Shown piece after piece: positions 36,982 to 47,980 of a DNA stretch of 64,000 nt. The translations under genes and the position numbers were made by a program. Origin of the DNA: Acinetobacter sedimenti (lineage in GTDB: Bacteria; Pseudomonadota; Gammaproteobacteria; Pseudomonadales; Moraxellaceae); assembly GCF_022601685.1 (NCBI RefSeq), contig NZ_JAKUML010000009.1, positions 62,001-126,000 on the forward strand. Reading direction: 5' to 3'. Numbering within the stretch: position 1 is the first letter of the stretch; the number at the start of each line of letters is the position of its first letter. The notes under the pieces are model-generated. The model searched no databases. It was not told where the DNA came from and saw only the letters and a program-made list of their open reading frames with translations.

Positions 36982-37944
36982 TTATAAGTTTGGATCTCTG
37001 AAAGCAACTGTTTTTTGTGAAAGTTTCATCAAGCTCTCTTTTGCAGACTCAACCAGAGTCGGCATCATCGCTGTAGCAATACTTGCAGCTTGCAATCCAA
37101 GCTTTTCACCCAAAGTTGGCTTTTTGCGAGTATTAAGCACATAGACGTCATGTTGCTGTAAATGTTCTAACAGATAAGCATCCGAGGTTTGGATTTTATC
37201 AATCAATTTTAACTTCAGCGCATCTTCACCATACCAATGCTCACCTGTTGCGACTTCGGTGACATTCAACTGCGCACGGTAGTTTTCGACAAAATGCTTA
37301 AATAAAGCATGAGTTTGCTCAAGCTCTTGTTCAAATTTGGCACGACCTTGCTCTGAGTTTTCACCAAATAAGGTCACAGTGCGCTTATATTCACCAGCGG
37401 TAAACACCTCATAGTCAATATGATGTTCTTTTAACAGTTTATTAAAGTTTGGCAACTGTGCTACCACACCAATCGAACCTAAGATCGCAAACGGTGCCGC
37501 AATGATTTCATTGGCAATACACGCCATCATATAACCACCACTGGCAGCGACTTTATCCACACAGATGGTCAGATGAAAACCCGCATCACGTAGACGCACC
37601 AATTGTGCCGCCGCAAGACCATAGCCGTGCACCACACCACCAGGACTTTCTAGGCGCAGTACCACACGATCTTTGCCGGCTTTTGCAGTGGCGAGAATTA
37701 ATGTAATTTCTTCACGTAACTGTTCAACTGCGCTAGCGTTCATGTCACCTTTGAAATCTAAAACAAAAATTTTCTGATTATTTTTCTTACGGGCTAAGGC
37801 TTCACGCTTGAGCTGTGCGGTGAGTTGTAGTAGCTCTAGTTTACCTAATGTGGTTTGTGCAATACGACGACGTTGTTGTTCGATACGTTGGTTGAGATGG
37901 ACGACTCGAAGCTCTGAAGGCAACTTTGGCAGATGAAATAACAT
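36982..37944 (-). CDS. sohB: S49-family protease SohB
   Basis: Signal peptide peptidase-like protease. The catalytic serine lies in VAASGGYMMACIANEI and the catalytic lysine in GEYKRTVTLFGENS, the Ser-Lys dyad of the SppA/SohB family; LRLESPGGVVHGYGLAA is the conserved strand preceding them. At 320 residues it is close to E. coli SohB (349) but lacks an obvious long N-terminal membrane helix, so it may be peripheral. The C-terminal 40 residues contain an amphipathic segment. Monocistronic with its own terminator. Confidence 0.87.
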   Translation of the reverse strand: MLFHLPKLPSELRVVHLNQRIEQQRRRIAQTTLGKLELLQLTAQLKREALARKKNNQKIFVLDFKGDMNASAVEQLREEITLILATAKAGKDRVVLRLESPGGVVHGYGLAAAQLVRLRDAGFHLTICVDKVAASGGYMMACIANEIIAAPFAILGSIGVVAQLPNFNKLLKEHHIDYEVFTAGEYKRTVTLFGENSEQGRAKFEQELEQTHALFKHFVENYRAQLNVTEVATGEHWYGEDALKLKLIDKIQTSDAYLLEHLQQHDVYVLNTRKKPTLGEKLGLQAASIATAMMPTLVESAKESLMKLSQKTVAFRDPNL

Positions 37945-38127
37945 AGATAGTCCAGTACATAAATGAAAATGAATATTGTCTACACATTTATAAGGTCTAT
38001 CCGTAGAAAATCAAGCCTATTTTTTAAGGAACTAAAAATTCATGGCTGATAAAACGATATGTGATAATATGCAACACGATTTAAATCTTTGAATTATTGA
38101 GTAACGCCGTTGTTATTTCATCAACGC

Positions 38128-38706
38128 ATGTCGCATAACGATTTCAATCAAAAGCTCTTGAGTCAGCCTTGCTCTAATCAGAGCACGCTGTTTTATAGTG
38201 GCTTGTTATTGAGTTGTTTTGCGGTATGTTTACAGATTGCGGTTTTTCTGCAACCACTCCTCCCAGCGCAATATCAGATTTCACCTGTGTGTGAAACGAT
38301 TAGTCGTGCGCTACTTTTGCATGACCATTATGCCAATTCAAATGCTCCAAAGCATTTAGATCATCATTCTAATTCGCATCAAGTGCATACAATAGATCAG
38401 AACAAAAATAGCACACACGATGCACACTCAATGTCATTACATGACGATCAACATCGCATGCAAATGGCTGATACGACTCAAGCTACTTCACAACTCAGTA
38501 ATCATCAGCATGATGCAGGTCATCAATGCCAATACTGTACCGTTTATGCCAACTTAGTCTTACCGTCTGAGTTTGGTATTCAAGAAGTGTTTGAGCGTGT
38601 GCAAGTGCGTCTACTGTTTTTACAGCGCCAGTTTGCGCCGATTTATTTTTATTTACAGCGTTTATTTCTGATTCCTCAAGGGCGTGCCCCGCCACTATTC
38701 GCATAA
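38128..38706 (+). CDS. His-rich DUF2946-like membrane protein, copper cassette
   Basis: Small protein with one N-terminal hydrophobic segment (LFYSGLLLSCFAVCLQIAVFL) and a very His-rich middle (LDHHSNSHQVHTIDQNKN, then HDDQHRMQM). A C-terminal HQCQYCTVYANLVLP is followed by an ending PQGRAPPLFA; the CxxC-type motif and the RxPP ending are characteristic of DUF2946 proteins, which usually sit beside TonB-dependent copper receptors, as here. It could bind copper in the periplasm. The ATG at 38128 is chosen but has no clear ribosome-binding site; an in-frame TTG at 38110 is the alternative. Followed 117 nt later by the receptor gene. Confidence 0.72.
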   Translation: MSHNDFNQKLLSQPCSNQSTLFYSGLLLSCFAVCLQIAVFLQPLLPAQYQISPVCETISRALLLHDHYANSNAPKHLDHHSNSHQVHTIDQNKNSTHDAHSMSLHDDQHRMQMADTTQATSQLSNHQHDAGHQCQYCTVYANLVLPSEFGIQEVFERVQVRLLFLQRQFAPIYFYLQRLFLIPQGRAPPLFA

Positions 38707-38823
38707 CTTTAAAAAACTTCACTGCAAAACGATGCACATCACTTTGACTGGTTAATACACGCCAGTGCAAAAGTACGTGCCATGTTTTGCGATCGACTTT
38801 AAAAATTGTTTTGTGAATAATTT

Positions 38824-40950
38824 ATGAAAAATTTTAAAACTCAACCTTTATTGGTTGCCATGACTTTGGTCTGTCTATCTGCTGTTCAGATCAGTCATGC
38901 AGACGCTTCAGACACTGAAACGACTCAAACGCATGACCATCAGCACGCTGATGCGCCGACTAAAAATTCTCCTGTTATGCTTTCTCCGATCCAACTCTCT
39001 CCAATTGTGGTGACAGCGCAACAAGGCAATCAAGCCAATGGTTTAATCGTAGAGACAGATGCCAAACAAACCGTTCAGCCGATGCCTGCCTCTGATGGTG
39101 CTGCCTATTTGAATAGCATCATGGGCTTTAATAGCGTGAAAAATGGCGGAACCAATGGTGATGTGACCTTTCGTGGCATGTACGGCTCACGGATTAAAAT
39201 GCTTACCGATGGCACGGAAAATCTCGGTGCCTGCCCAAATCGCATGGACGCACCAACCGCTTATATTTCCCCAGAAAGTTTCGACAAAATCACGGTAATC
39301 AAAGGTCCGCAAACTGTGCAATATGCGACACCAGGTTCTGCAGCGACGGTGCTGTTTGAGCGTGAAGCCCCTACTTTTGACAAGGACAAACCGTATCTAG
39401 GCGAAGCTAGCATTATGCTCGGCTCTTTTGGGCGCATTGATCACAATGTCGAGGTGGCTGTGGGCAATGATACTGTTTATGCACGGCTCAATGCCAACCG
39501 CTCCAAATCAGATGATTATCAAGATGGCGATGGAACCACTATACATTCCAATTGGGAACGCTGGAGCAGTGATCTTGCGCTTGGTTGGACTCTTGATGCG
39601 GATACATGGTTCGAACTTAAAGCGGGTGTGGGCGATGGTGAATCTGCTTATGCGGGACGTACTATGGATGGCTCACAATTCCAACGAGAAAGTCTGGGCT
39701 TACATGCTGAGAAACGCAACTTTAGCGATGTAATTTCAAAGCTCGAAGCGCAAATTGATTATAGTTTTAATGATCATGTTATGGACAACTACAGCCTGCG
39801 CGATGCACCGATGACCACCATGATGGGGATGAGTGTGCCCAATGAAATGTCGATGCGGGTTACTCGTCGTACCTTGAATAGCCGCATTGCCATGACCAGC
39901 GATTGGGATCAATTCAGCTTGATCACAGGGCTAGATTCACAGCGCAACAAACACGCTGGTGATATGAAAAGCTCTGCCATGCCGTCGATGAATATGCCAC
40001 TCGAAGAAGATTTACGTTTTCAGAGTTATGGTGCGTTTGGTGAGCTGAATTATCAAGTCAATCCACAAAATAAAGTGGTAACAGGTCTACGCTTTGATCA
40101 AGTCAAAGTTGATAGCGCCGAAAATGATCAAGTACGCAAAGATACCCTACCAAGCGCATTTATCCGACTAGAAAACAATCAAGACAATGGTTTGAATAGT
40201 TACATCGGCGTGGGTCATGTCGAGCGCAGTCCAGATTATTGGGAGCTGTATAGCACCTCAACCAGTTATGGCAATGGCACAACCGATAGGATGGACAATA
40301 GCAGTTATCTGATGGTGGATAATCTCAATAATCTAGAGACTGAAAAAACCACGCAACTCGATCTAGGTTTTGAACATCAGTTAGGAAAATATCATTCTTG
40401 GGCATCGGCTTATGCAGGTGTGATTAATGACTTTATTCTGGTTCGTTATAATGGCAATACTCGACCGCTTGCTGAAAATGTCGATGCAACCATTGCAGGT
40501 GGTGAACTTGGTGTTGGCTATAACTTTACCGATCGTCTGCAAACCGACCTCAGTGCCATGTACGCATGGGGTGAAAATACTACGGATAATACGCCATTAC
40601 CACAGATCGCACCGCTTGAGGGTCGCTTGAACCTACGCTATGTCACAGATCAATATAGTCTTGGACTGTTGTGGCGAGTGGTTGCCAAGCAAGATCGAAT
40701 TAGCGTGGGTGAAGGCAATATCGTCGGTTATGATCTACAAGAAAGTGAAGCCTTTAACACACTATCACTGAATGCCAATTATCAAGTTAATCCTGCGATC
40801 GGACTGGCGTTTGGTATAGATAATGTCTTGGATGAGACCTATACTGAACATCTCAATAAAGCAGGCGCATCGGTATTTGGCTATGCCAGCAATGAACAGT
40901 TTAATCAAACGGGACGCAATTATTGGGCTCGTGTCAGCATGAAGTTTTAA
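38824..40950 (+). CDS. oprC: TonB-dependent copper receptor (OprC/NosA family)
   Basis: Outer-membrane receptor. A signal peptide ends near SHADA; a His-rich segment (THDHQHADAP) comes next, then the plug domain (about residues 58-185) and a 22-strand barrel ending in the aromatic KF terminus (ARVSMKF). Two features characteristic of the copper site of Pseudomonas OprC are present: the CxxxM motif as ACPNRM (Cys137, Met141) and the HxM motif as DHVMDNY (His318, Met320). GPQTVQYATPGSAATVLFER is typical of the family. 708 residues. Middle gene of the copper cassette. Confidence 0.92.
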   Translation: MKNFKTQPLLVAMTLVCLSAVQISHADASDTETTQTHDHQHADAPTKNSPVMLSPIQLSPIVVTAQQGNQANGLIVETDAKQTVQPMPASDGAAYLNSIMGFNSVKNGGTNGDVTFRGMYGSRIKMLTDGTENLGACPNRMDAPTAYISPESFDKITVIKGPQTVQYATPGSAATVLFEREAPTFDKDKPYLGEASIMLGSFGRIDHNVEVAVGNDTVYARLNANRSKSDDYQDGDGTTIHSNWERWSSDLALGWTLDADTWFELKAGVGDGESAYAGRTMDGSQFQRESLGLHAEKRNFSDVISKLEAQIDYSFNDHVMDNYSLRDAPMTTMMGMSVPNEMSMRVTRRTLNSRIAMTSDWDQFSLITGLDSQRNKHAGDMKSSAMPSMNMPLEEDLRFQSYGAFGELNYQVNPQNKVVTGLRFDQVKVDSAENDQVRKDTLPSAFIRLENNQDNGLNSYIGVGHVERSPDYWELYSTSTSYGNGTTDRMDNSSYLMVDNLNNLETEKTTQLDLGFEHQLGKYHSWASAYAGVINDFILVRYNGNTRPLAENVDATIAGGELGVGYNFTDRLQTDLSAMYAWGENTTDNTPLPQIAPLEGRLNLRYVTDQYSLGLLWRVVAKQDRISVGEGNIVGYDLQESEAFNTLSLNANYQVNPAIGLAFGIDNVLDETYTEHLNKAGASVFGYASNEQFNQTGRNYWARVSMKF

Positions 40951-40991
40951 GTGATTTTAATTTTTTTGAATGTTAAAGAAAGGAGCTCAAC

Positions 40992-41294
40992 ATGAGTGAC
41001 GAATACACAAAATCAGACAAGTCCATCTTTGGTTGGAAAGGTGTGATTATTGCAATTGTTTTTGCTGTGCTATTTTTAGGTTTCTTGTTCTTATCCATCT
41101 CACAAGAACCTGACTACATGCCAAGCCAAAAGCGCAAACAAGCCGCTGAAGCTGCCGCACAACAAACGGCAACTGATGCCAAAATGGCGAATGCGACCAC
41201 GCTTGAATCAAACACTGAAATGGCAATGCCTGAGGGAAATAGCACAGATGGTACAACCACAGAGATGAATCATACTGAGCAACATGCCCATTAA
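40992..41294 (+). CDS. Small single-span membrane protein with His-rich tail
   Basis: 100 residues. A cytoplasmic N-terminus is followed by one membrane helix (GVIIAIVFAVLFLGFLFLSI, about residues 17-36) and a hydrophilic tail with Met and His residues, ending NHTEQHAH. A very good ribosome-binding site (AAAGGAG) precedes the ATG. It lies 41 nt after the copper receptor gene, so is probably cotranscribed and involved in handling copper in the periplasm; that role is inferred from context and composition only. I do not recognise a named family. Confidence 0.7.
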   Translation: MSDEYTKSDKSIFGWKGVIIAIVFAVLFLGFLFLSISQEPDYMPSQKRKQAAEAAAQQTATDAKMANATTLESNTEMAMPEGNSTDGTTTEMNHTEQHAH

Positions 41295-41314
41295 TTGACT
41301 TTATCTACACCAAT

Positions 41315-41343
41315 AAAAATGCCAGTGTAAAACTGGCATTTTT
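41315..41343 (+). terminator. Intrinsic terminator of the copper cassette
   Basis: AAAAATGCCAG (41315-41325) pairs with CTGGCATTTTT (41333-41343) around a 7-nt loop. Confidence 0.88.
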
Positions 41344-41383
41344 GCATTTTATAGCATTCAAGTTAAGCACTTGGAATGCTCGA

Positions 41384-41454
41384 TAACCTAACGAGTAGAT
41401 TGAATTTCAAGGCGCAACGCAGAAATTCATCTACGCAGATGGTTTATCGACATT

Positions 41455-41455
<1 letters not shown>
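41384..41455. repeat. Palindromic intergenic element, copy 2
   Basis: Short version (72 bp) of the element at 5296-5441. The shared core blocks are ACCTAACGAGTAG, GAATTTCAAGGCGCA, ACGCAGAAATTC and CTACGCAGATGGTTT. Its outer arms, AATGCTCGATAACC and GGTTTATCGACATT, differ from those of copy 1 but again pair with each other. It ends exactly at the purA stop codon. Confidence 0.8.
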
Positions 41456-42786
<1,331 letters not shown>

Positions 42787-42924
42787 TCATTAAAAATTGT
42801 CTTAAAATACACACTGCTCAGCACATTTTGCTTTTCAAATATGTTGCTTGAACAATGGCGCATCGCCCGAATTACTAAAACTTTAAAACCATCAATCTTT
42901 TACAGGACTTTTACATTAACCCGA

Positions 42925-44091
42925 TTAAATCGCTTGAACCTGCCAGCCCGCATCAGTTTTTACTAACTTGTGCGAAGCCTGTGGCACAGAATCAAACTGA
43001 TCTTGACCCAGTAATTGCAGCACTTGCTGACCTTTCGCACGCACCGATTCAATCGCTTGCAGTAAGTCTGCATCACGTCCTGCAGGCGCAACCACGATCT
43101 CAATCGTTTGGAATTGATCTGCAACCAAACGGTATAAATCACAGCTAAAACCTGTCGCCGCACGTGCTCGACCAAAGTGCTCACCAATACCGTCATAACG
43201 ACCACCTTGCGCTAGTGGTGTGGCATTATTCGGCGCATACACAGCGAACATTAGCCCAGTATGATAGTGATAGCTACGTAGCTCGACCACATCGACACCA
43301 ACACTGACCTGTGACCAACGACTTTGGATTTGTTCAACGGTAGACTTTAAAGTATCAAAAGCATGGCTAAAATCTGCATCAGCACGCACTTCAGACGATA
43401 GGTTGTCCACCAATTGATCCAAATCACCTGACAAACGACCTAAGGCTTCAAAGTCTGCACCATTTTGAATGGTTGCAGTATAGGCTTTGAGCTCTGGCAA
43501 TGCTTTACGTTGATAAAGCTCAGATAAATGATTTTCTTGATCTTGGGTTAAGCCAGCAATTTTCACCAAGCTTCTAAAGATACCGACATGTCCGAGATCA
43601 AGGTGCAACTTTTCAGTGATGCCGACGCTATTTAATACGCCAAGCATGGTGTCAATCATCTCAAGATCGGCATCAACACCGTCATGTCCGAAGAGCTCTG
43701 CACCGAGCTGTAAAGGCGCACGAGAAGCCGCTAAACCTTGAGGCTTGGTATGTAAGGTCGTTCCTGCATAGCAATAACGTGCCACACCCGCAATCGGGCG
43801 CACATGCGCATCAATACGTGCAACTTGCGGTGTCATATCGGCACGCACACCAAGCAAACGCCCTGAGATTTGATCGATCAATTTAAAGGTGACCAAATCC
43901 AAATCTTGGTTGAGCGCACTTAAGGAAGATAATGATTCTAAATATTCAATAAATGGCGTGTATACGAGCTGATAGCCTCGCCCTGCTAAGAAATCTAAGG
44001 CTTGACGGCGCATGTTTTCGATCACTTGCGCTTGTTCTGGCAAAACATCTGCTACACCATCAGGCAGCAACCATGTCTCTGAAATGGGCAT
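42925..44091 (-). CDS. hisZ: ATP phosphoribosyltransferase regulatory subunit
   Basis: HisZ is a catalytically inactive HisRS-like paralogue that partners the short-form HisG in the first step of histidine biosynthesis. The start MPISETWLLPDGVADVLP, then LDLVTFKLIDQISGRLLGVRADMTPQVARIDA in two conserved pieces (the motif 2-like region), and GGRYDGIGEHFGRARAATGFS are typical. 388 residues from the ATG at 44091; a longer frame begins at 44172 but has no family match. HisG is not in the window. Confidence 0.9.
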   Translation of the reverse strand: MPISETWLLPDGVADVLPEQAQVIENMRRQALDFLAGRGYQLVYTPFIEYLESLSSLSALNQDLDLVTFKLIDQISGRLLGVRADMTPQVARIDAHVRPIAGVARYCYAGTTLHTKPQGLAASRAPLQLGAELFGHDGVDADLEMIDTMLGVLNSVGITEKLHLDLGHVGIFRSLVKIAGLTQDQENHLSELYQRKALPELKAYTATIQNGADFEALGRLSGDLDQLVDNLSSEVRADADFSHAFDTLKSTVEQIQSRWSQVSVGVDVVELRSYHYHTGLMFAVYAPNNATPLAQGGRYDGIGEHFGRARAATGFSCDLYRLVADQFQTIEIVVAPAGRDADLLQAIESVRAKGQQVLQLLGQDQFDSVPQASHKLVKTDAGWQVQAI

Positions 44092-44267
44092 GTACGAAGA
44101 CCTAAATGTAATTTTTTCGACTACATCGACAAATTTGTCGCATAAAAAAATCGGGCAATACCCGAATTGCAAGCTATCTTATCACGATCTAAAAATCGTT
44201 GCACCCACACATTTCATTTCTAAGGATAAAAATTTATCTATGAAATATGTGGTATAGCCTAGATAAA

Positions 44268-44648
44268 TTATTCACTAGACATTGTATTGATTTCAACAAA
44301 TGGCAACTTACTTTCTAAATGAATTTCTTTGACAGGTGCTGGAATATGCCCTTCGGTAACAATGCCTAAGCGTAAGCGAATCACATCAGGTAAATCAGTT
44401 CGATAAGAATATAGCGGTGTACCGCAATGCTGACAAAATACTCGTCCCTTATTTGGCGATGAGAAGAACTCTTTGAGCGCATCTTTACCATGTTCAAGAG
44501 TGACCAGTCGCTCATCTATCGGGCTGTTAAATGCAAAGGCTGAGCCTTGTGCAATCTGACAATCCTTACAATGACAAACGATTGTTTCCGTCAGTTCTGC
44601 CTCATAGCGAAACTTCACTGCGCCACACTGGCATTGTCCTTTGATCAT
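44268..44648 (-). CDS. GFA family (CENP-V/GFA domain) zinc protein
   Basis: 126-residue protein of the glutathione-dependent formaldehyde-activating enzyme family. Zinc ligands are visible as CQCG near the start, CHCKDC around residues 25-30 and CQHCG around residues 73-77, the usual pattern of two zinc sites. The true substrate of most members is unknown, so 'formaldehyde-activating' should not be taken literally. AAGGAG lies 7 nt before the ATG. Single gene between hisZ and the M48 protease gene. Confidence 0.88.
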   Translation of the reverse strand: MIKGQCQCGAVKFRYEAELTETIVCHCKDCQIAQGSAFAFNSPIDERLVTLEHGKDALKEFFSSPNKGRVFCQHCGTPLYSYRTDLPDVIRLRLGIVTEGHIPAPVKEIHLESKLPFVEINTMSSE

Positions 44649-44702
44649 TTGAATGCTCCTTCCTTTTATTGATGGTTTTATTGCACATCTTTAATTCAAT
44701 CG

Positions 44703-46388
44703 TTAAATCCTCAGCTCTCTTGCATCTTGCATATATTTAAGTCGAGATTCGATTTTGGCTTTGAGTGACACATTTTTCTTTTCCTTGATCAGCCGCTCTG
44801 CATGAAGCAAACTTTTAATCGCATTCTCTTCTTCACCCGACCAAAACTGCGCTTCAGCTCGATAGCGTAAACTGTTAATCGTTTGAAACGCTTGATTAAT
44901 TGCTGTTTTACTCCGCACATTCTCCGCACGTTGTAAGGCTTGCCAAACTGCTACGTCACGTGGATTGCTTTGACTCAAGCGATTTAAAATCTGATGGGCT
45001 TGATCACCATTGCCTTGCAAAATATAAATTTCCGCCACTTGCATGGCTAAGGCGCGATGTTCAGGCATCACCCGATACAATGTCAATACTGCGTCCAAAG
45101 CTTGTTGATATTGCACATTTGCTTTGTACCAATCCGACCACGTCAGTTGATATAAAGTCTTTTCCACAGCGTTTGGCGTGAAGCTTTCTAACAGTTTTTT
45201 CGCATCATCAAATTGAGATTGTTCAATATAGTAATGCGCCAATGCCAATGCCGCACCGTGATTCCGTGATGCCATACTTTTCAGTTGAGTTAGATTTACA
45301 TAGCCTGACAGTACTGCAACCCGCCAACGCATGAGCTCAAATAGCACTTGCTGAGTGTTTTTATGATTGAGCGTATAGTTGGTCGATTTGTAATCGTATT
45401 GCCGTGCTCGCAGTCGAGCCTCACTCATACGATCAGCAGTCAGTGGATGAGTCAACCAAAAGTCAGGCAAAAAGCTCAGCTGTGCGGTTTTTCGATGCAT
45501 CGTTTCAAAGAAATCTGCCATACTTTCAGGGTTATAGCCTGCAATCGCCATGTATTGCATCCCTACACGATCGGCTTCACGCTCTTGATCACGACTATAG
45601 GAAAGCTGTCGATCCAACATCGCCGCTTGTGAGCCGAGCATCACCGCCGCACCTGCATCAGGTGACTGGCTTGCCACCGCAATCCCTGCCAATATTCCTG
45701 CTAAAGTCAATAAGCCCTGACCTTTAAAATTTTCCTTTGAACGACTGTAATGACGTTGTGTGACATGTGCCACTTCATGCGCCATGACACCTGCTACCTC
45801 GTCCATATTTTTTGCAGAAGAAATTAAACCTGCATTGATGGCAAACAGTCCCCCCGGTACAGCAAACGCATTGATCTGCTCATCTCTTACCACGACTAAT
45901 GCAATCGGCGCACCTAATCCACTCTGACCATACACGCCACTAAAAATATAGTTCAGCTCATCTTCAAGCCAAGCATCTTGTAGCACAGGAAGTTTCGCAC
46001 GGACTTCACGCAGGACTTTTTCACCAATACGTTGTTCTTCATTGCGACTAATTAGACCGACACCACTGCCAATTTCGGGAATATCGAGATACTGGTGCTT
46101 TTGTTTTAGATTACTTTCTGATGGAGTTACACCCCAGTTGTAACCTGAATCTGCACTTCGCATTGGGTTTGGATAACGATTTAATTCAATGATTCGATCA
46201 TTGGGCAATTGCGTTGAATTTGAACCGTCGGAACTTAAAGAACTTACTGTCGATACTTGCGCAGAAGCTGATGTATAAACACTAGAAATACTCAGACAGA
46301 GTATGCTGAGTGGCACAATACATTTATTCTGAAAATATTTTTTGGAAAATATTTTAAAATCAACCGTTATCACCTTAGCCACAGACAT
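44703..46388 (-). CDS. M48-family metalloprotease with TPR-like C-terminus (BepA-like)
   Basis: Periplasmic zinc protease. A hydrophobic signal segment (CIVPLSILCLSISSVYTSASA, about residues 23-43) precedes the protease domain. The zinc site is HEVAH (204-208) with the third ligand in READRVGM. Helical repeats from about residue 340 onward resemble the TPR domain of BepA (YfgC), which surveys outer-membrane protein assembly. 561 residues, longer than E. coli BepA (487). The ATG at 46388 is used; a TTG one codon earlier is equally in frame. Divergent from the DegS-like gene. Confidence 0.85.
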   Translation of the reverse strand: MSVAKVITVDFKIFSKKYFQNKCIVPLSILCLSISSVYTSASAQVSTVSSLSSDGSNSTQLPNDRIIELNRYPNPMRSADSGYNWGVTPSESNLKQKHQYLDIPEIGSGVGLISRNEEQRIGEKVLREVRAKLPVLQDAWLEDELNYIFSGVYGQSGLGAPIALVVVRDEQINAFAVPGGLFAINAGLISSAKNMDEVAGVMAHEVAHVTQRHYSRSKENFKGQGLLTLAGILAGIAVASQSPDAGAAVMLGSQAAMLDRQLSYSRDQEREADRVGMQYMAIAGYNPESMADFFETMHRKTAQLSFLPDFWLTHPLTADRMSEARLRARQYDYKSTNYTLNHKNTQQVLFELMRWRVAVLSGYVNLTQLKSMASRNHGAALALAHYYIEQSQFDDAKKLLESFTPNAVEKTLYQLTWSDWYKANVQYQQALDAVLTLYRVMPEHRALAMQVAEIYILQGNGDQAHQILNRLSQSNPRDVAVWQALQRAENVRSKTAINQAFQTINSLRYRAEAQFWSGEEENAIKSLLHAERLIKEKKNVSLKAKIESRLKYMQDARELRI

Positions 46389-46678
46389 CAATATTCATTA
46401 TGAGAATAATATTGTTTTAGCACTCGCTATCATGTAACTCAATAGAAATTTGTAAAACTGAAATTTGAATTTTCACCTATAAACAACTGATCAAAATGTG
46501 ATTCAATTTACTAAAGCATTACAATTCCGATCTTGCTAACGATGTGATCATTTTTATATTTGTTCTAAAATAATCAAAGTTTTAAGCGTTCATTTTGATC
46601 TTGAAATGCTTTGAATAAAATTACAAACTATTTATCAATGCTGATCAAACCCTACTAAGAAGGATTGAGGAACACATC

Positions 46679-47866
46679 GTGCGCCGTTTATTTGTCGTTT
46701 TGCCGTGGCTATTATTGGTTATCGTGATCGTTGGATTTATTGCATGGCAAAAGATGCAGGTGCCAAAACCACCTGTGGCGGCTGATGGCGTCAAGATGCC
46801 TGCTGAAAATGTCGAACCGTTAATAGATACTAGCCGTACTGGTGGCGTAGTGTCGTATAGTGGTGCAGTCGAAGTGGCAGCCCCTGCTGTGGTCAACATC
46901 TTTACCCTGCAAAAAGTCACACAACAACAAAGCTTACCGATTAATGAGCAATTTTTACGTGAGTTTTTTGGTGATCAAATCCCTGAGCAACTGCAACCTG
47001 AAGATCAAAATAGTTTAGGTTCAGGTGTGATTGTCCGCCCTGATGGATATATCTTGACGAATAATCATGTGATCGCTCAGGCGGATGAGATCGTTGTAGG
47101 TTTGCACGATGGACGCAAAGCGAAAGCAACGGTGATTGGTACTGATCCAGAAACTGACCTTGCGGTGATTAAGATTGAGCTAGAAGACTTGCCTGTCTTA
47201 CCATTTAAGCTCAGTGGCAATGCCGTGGGTGATGTTGTCCTTGCGATTGGTAACCCGTTTGGAGTAGGTCAAACCGTAACGCAAGGGATTATCTCGGCGA
47301 CTGGTCGTACTGGTTTGGGTATCAATACTTATGAAGATTTTATTCAAACCGATGCAGCGATTAACCCAGGGAACTCTGGCGGTGCGTTGATTGATGTTGC
47401 AGGGAATTTGATTGGCGTAAATACTGCGATCTTCTCACGTACAGGTGGTTCGCTTGGGATTGGTTTTGCTATTCCTGCGCAAATCTGCCAACAAGTGCTA
47501 GATTCGATTTTACAAGAAGGGCGTGTGGTTCGTGGCTGGCTTGGTATCGAAGTGCGTGGTCTAAGTCAAAACAATCCACTAAACACTGAAAGCAATGCAG
47601 GTGTGCAAGTGATGGGGGTCTTGAAAAATGGTCCTGCCGATCAAGCAGGCATTCAAAAAGGCGATATTATCCTATCAATCAATGATCAAGCGTTTGAAAA
47701 CTCAAATCAGCTGATCTCGTATGTCGGTCGTCAAAAGCCAAATAGCGAAGTCCCTGCGGTGATTCTACGTGCAGATAAAAAACTCAATATCACCATTAAA
47801 ATTGCCGAGCGTCCTGAGAGTAAGACAGGTCAATTCTTACCTGTACCACAGCAACAGCCTCGATAA
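46679..47866 (+). CDS. Membrane-anchored DegS/AlgW-like serine protease
   Basis: Trypsin-like protease of the HtrA family. One N-terminal membrane helix (VVLPWLLLVIVIVGFIAW) anchors the protein facing the periplasm. The catalytic triad is His130 (LTNNHV), Asp160 (DPETDLAVIK) and Ser233 (NPGNSGGA). A single PDZ domain covers about residues 280-370. One PDZ plus a membrane anchor points to DegS/AlgW, the site-1 protease that cleaves anti-sigma factor RseA/MucA, rather than DegP. GTG start at 46679, 8 nt after GAGG. Terminator follows. No sigma-E genes are in this window. Confidence 0.88.
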   Translation: MRRLFVVLPWLLLVIVIVGFIAWQKMQVPKPPVAADGVKMPAENVEPLIDTSRTGGVVSYSGAVEVAAPAVVNIFTLQKVTQQQSLPINEQFLREFFGDQIPEQLQPEDQNSLGSGVIVRPDGYILTNNHVIAQADEIVVGLHDGRKAKATVIGTDPETDLAVIKIELEDLPVLPFKLSGNAVGDVVLAIGNPFGVGQTVTQGIISATGRTGLGINTYEDFIQTDAAINPGNSGGALIDVAGNLIGVNTAIFSRTGGSLGIGFAIPAQICQQVLDSILQEGRVVRGWLGIEVRGLSQNNPLNTESNAGVQVMGVLKNGPADQAGIQKGDIILSINDQAFENSNQLISYVGRQKPNSEVPAVILRADKKLNITIKIAERPESKTGQFLPVPQQQPR

Positions 47867-47900
47867 GGCACATTAAACTTAAAATATTTCAGAGATATAA

Positions 47901-47929
47901 AAATGGCTCAAATCATTGAGCCATTTTTT
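47901..47929 (+). terminator. Intrinsic terminator after the DegS-like gene
   Basis: ATGGCTCAA (47903-47911) pairs with TTGAGCCAT (47916-47924) and continues into T residues. Confidence 0.85.
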
Positions 47930-47980
47930 ATGCACTATTCATTTCTTAGATTCTTAAATGAAGTTAAATGTTATTCGGCT

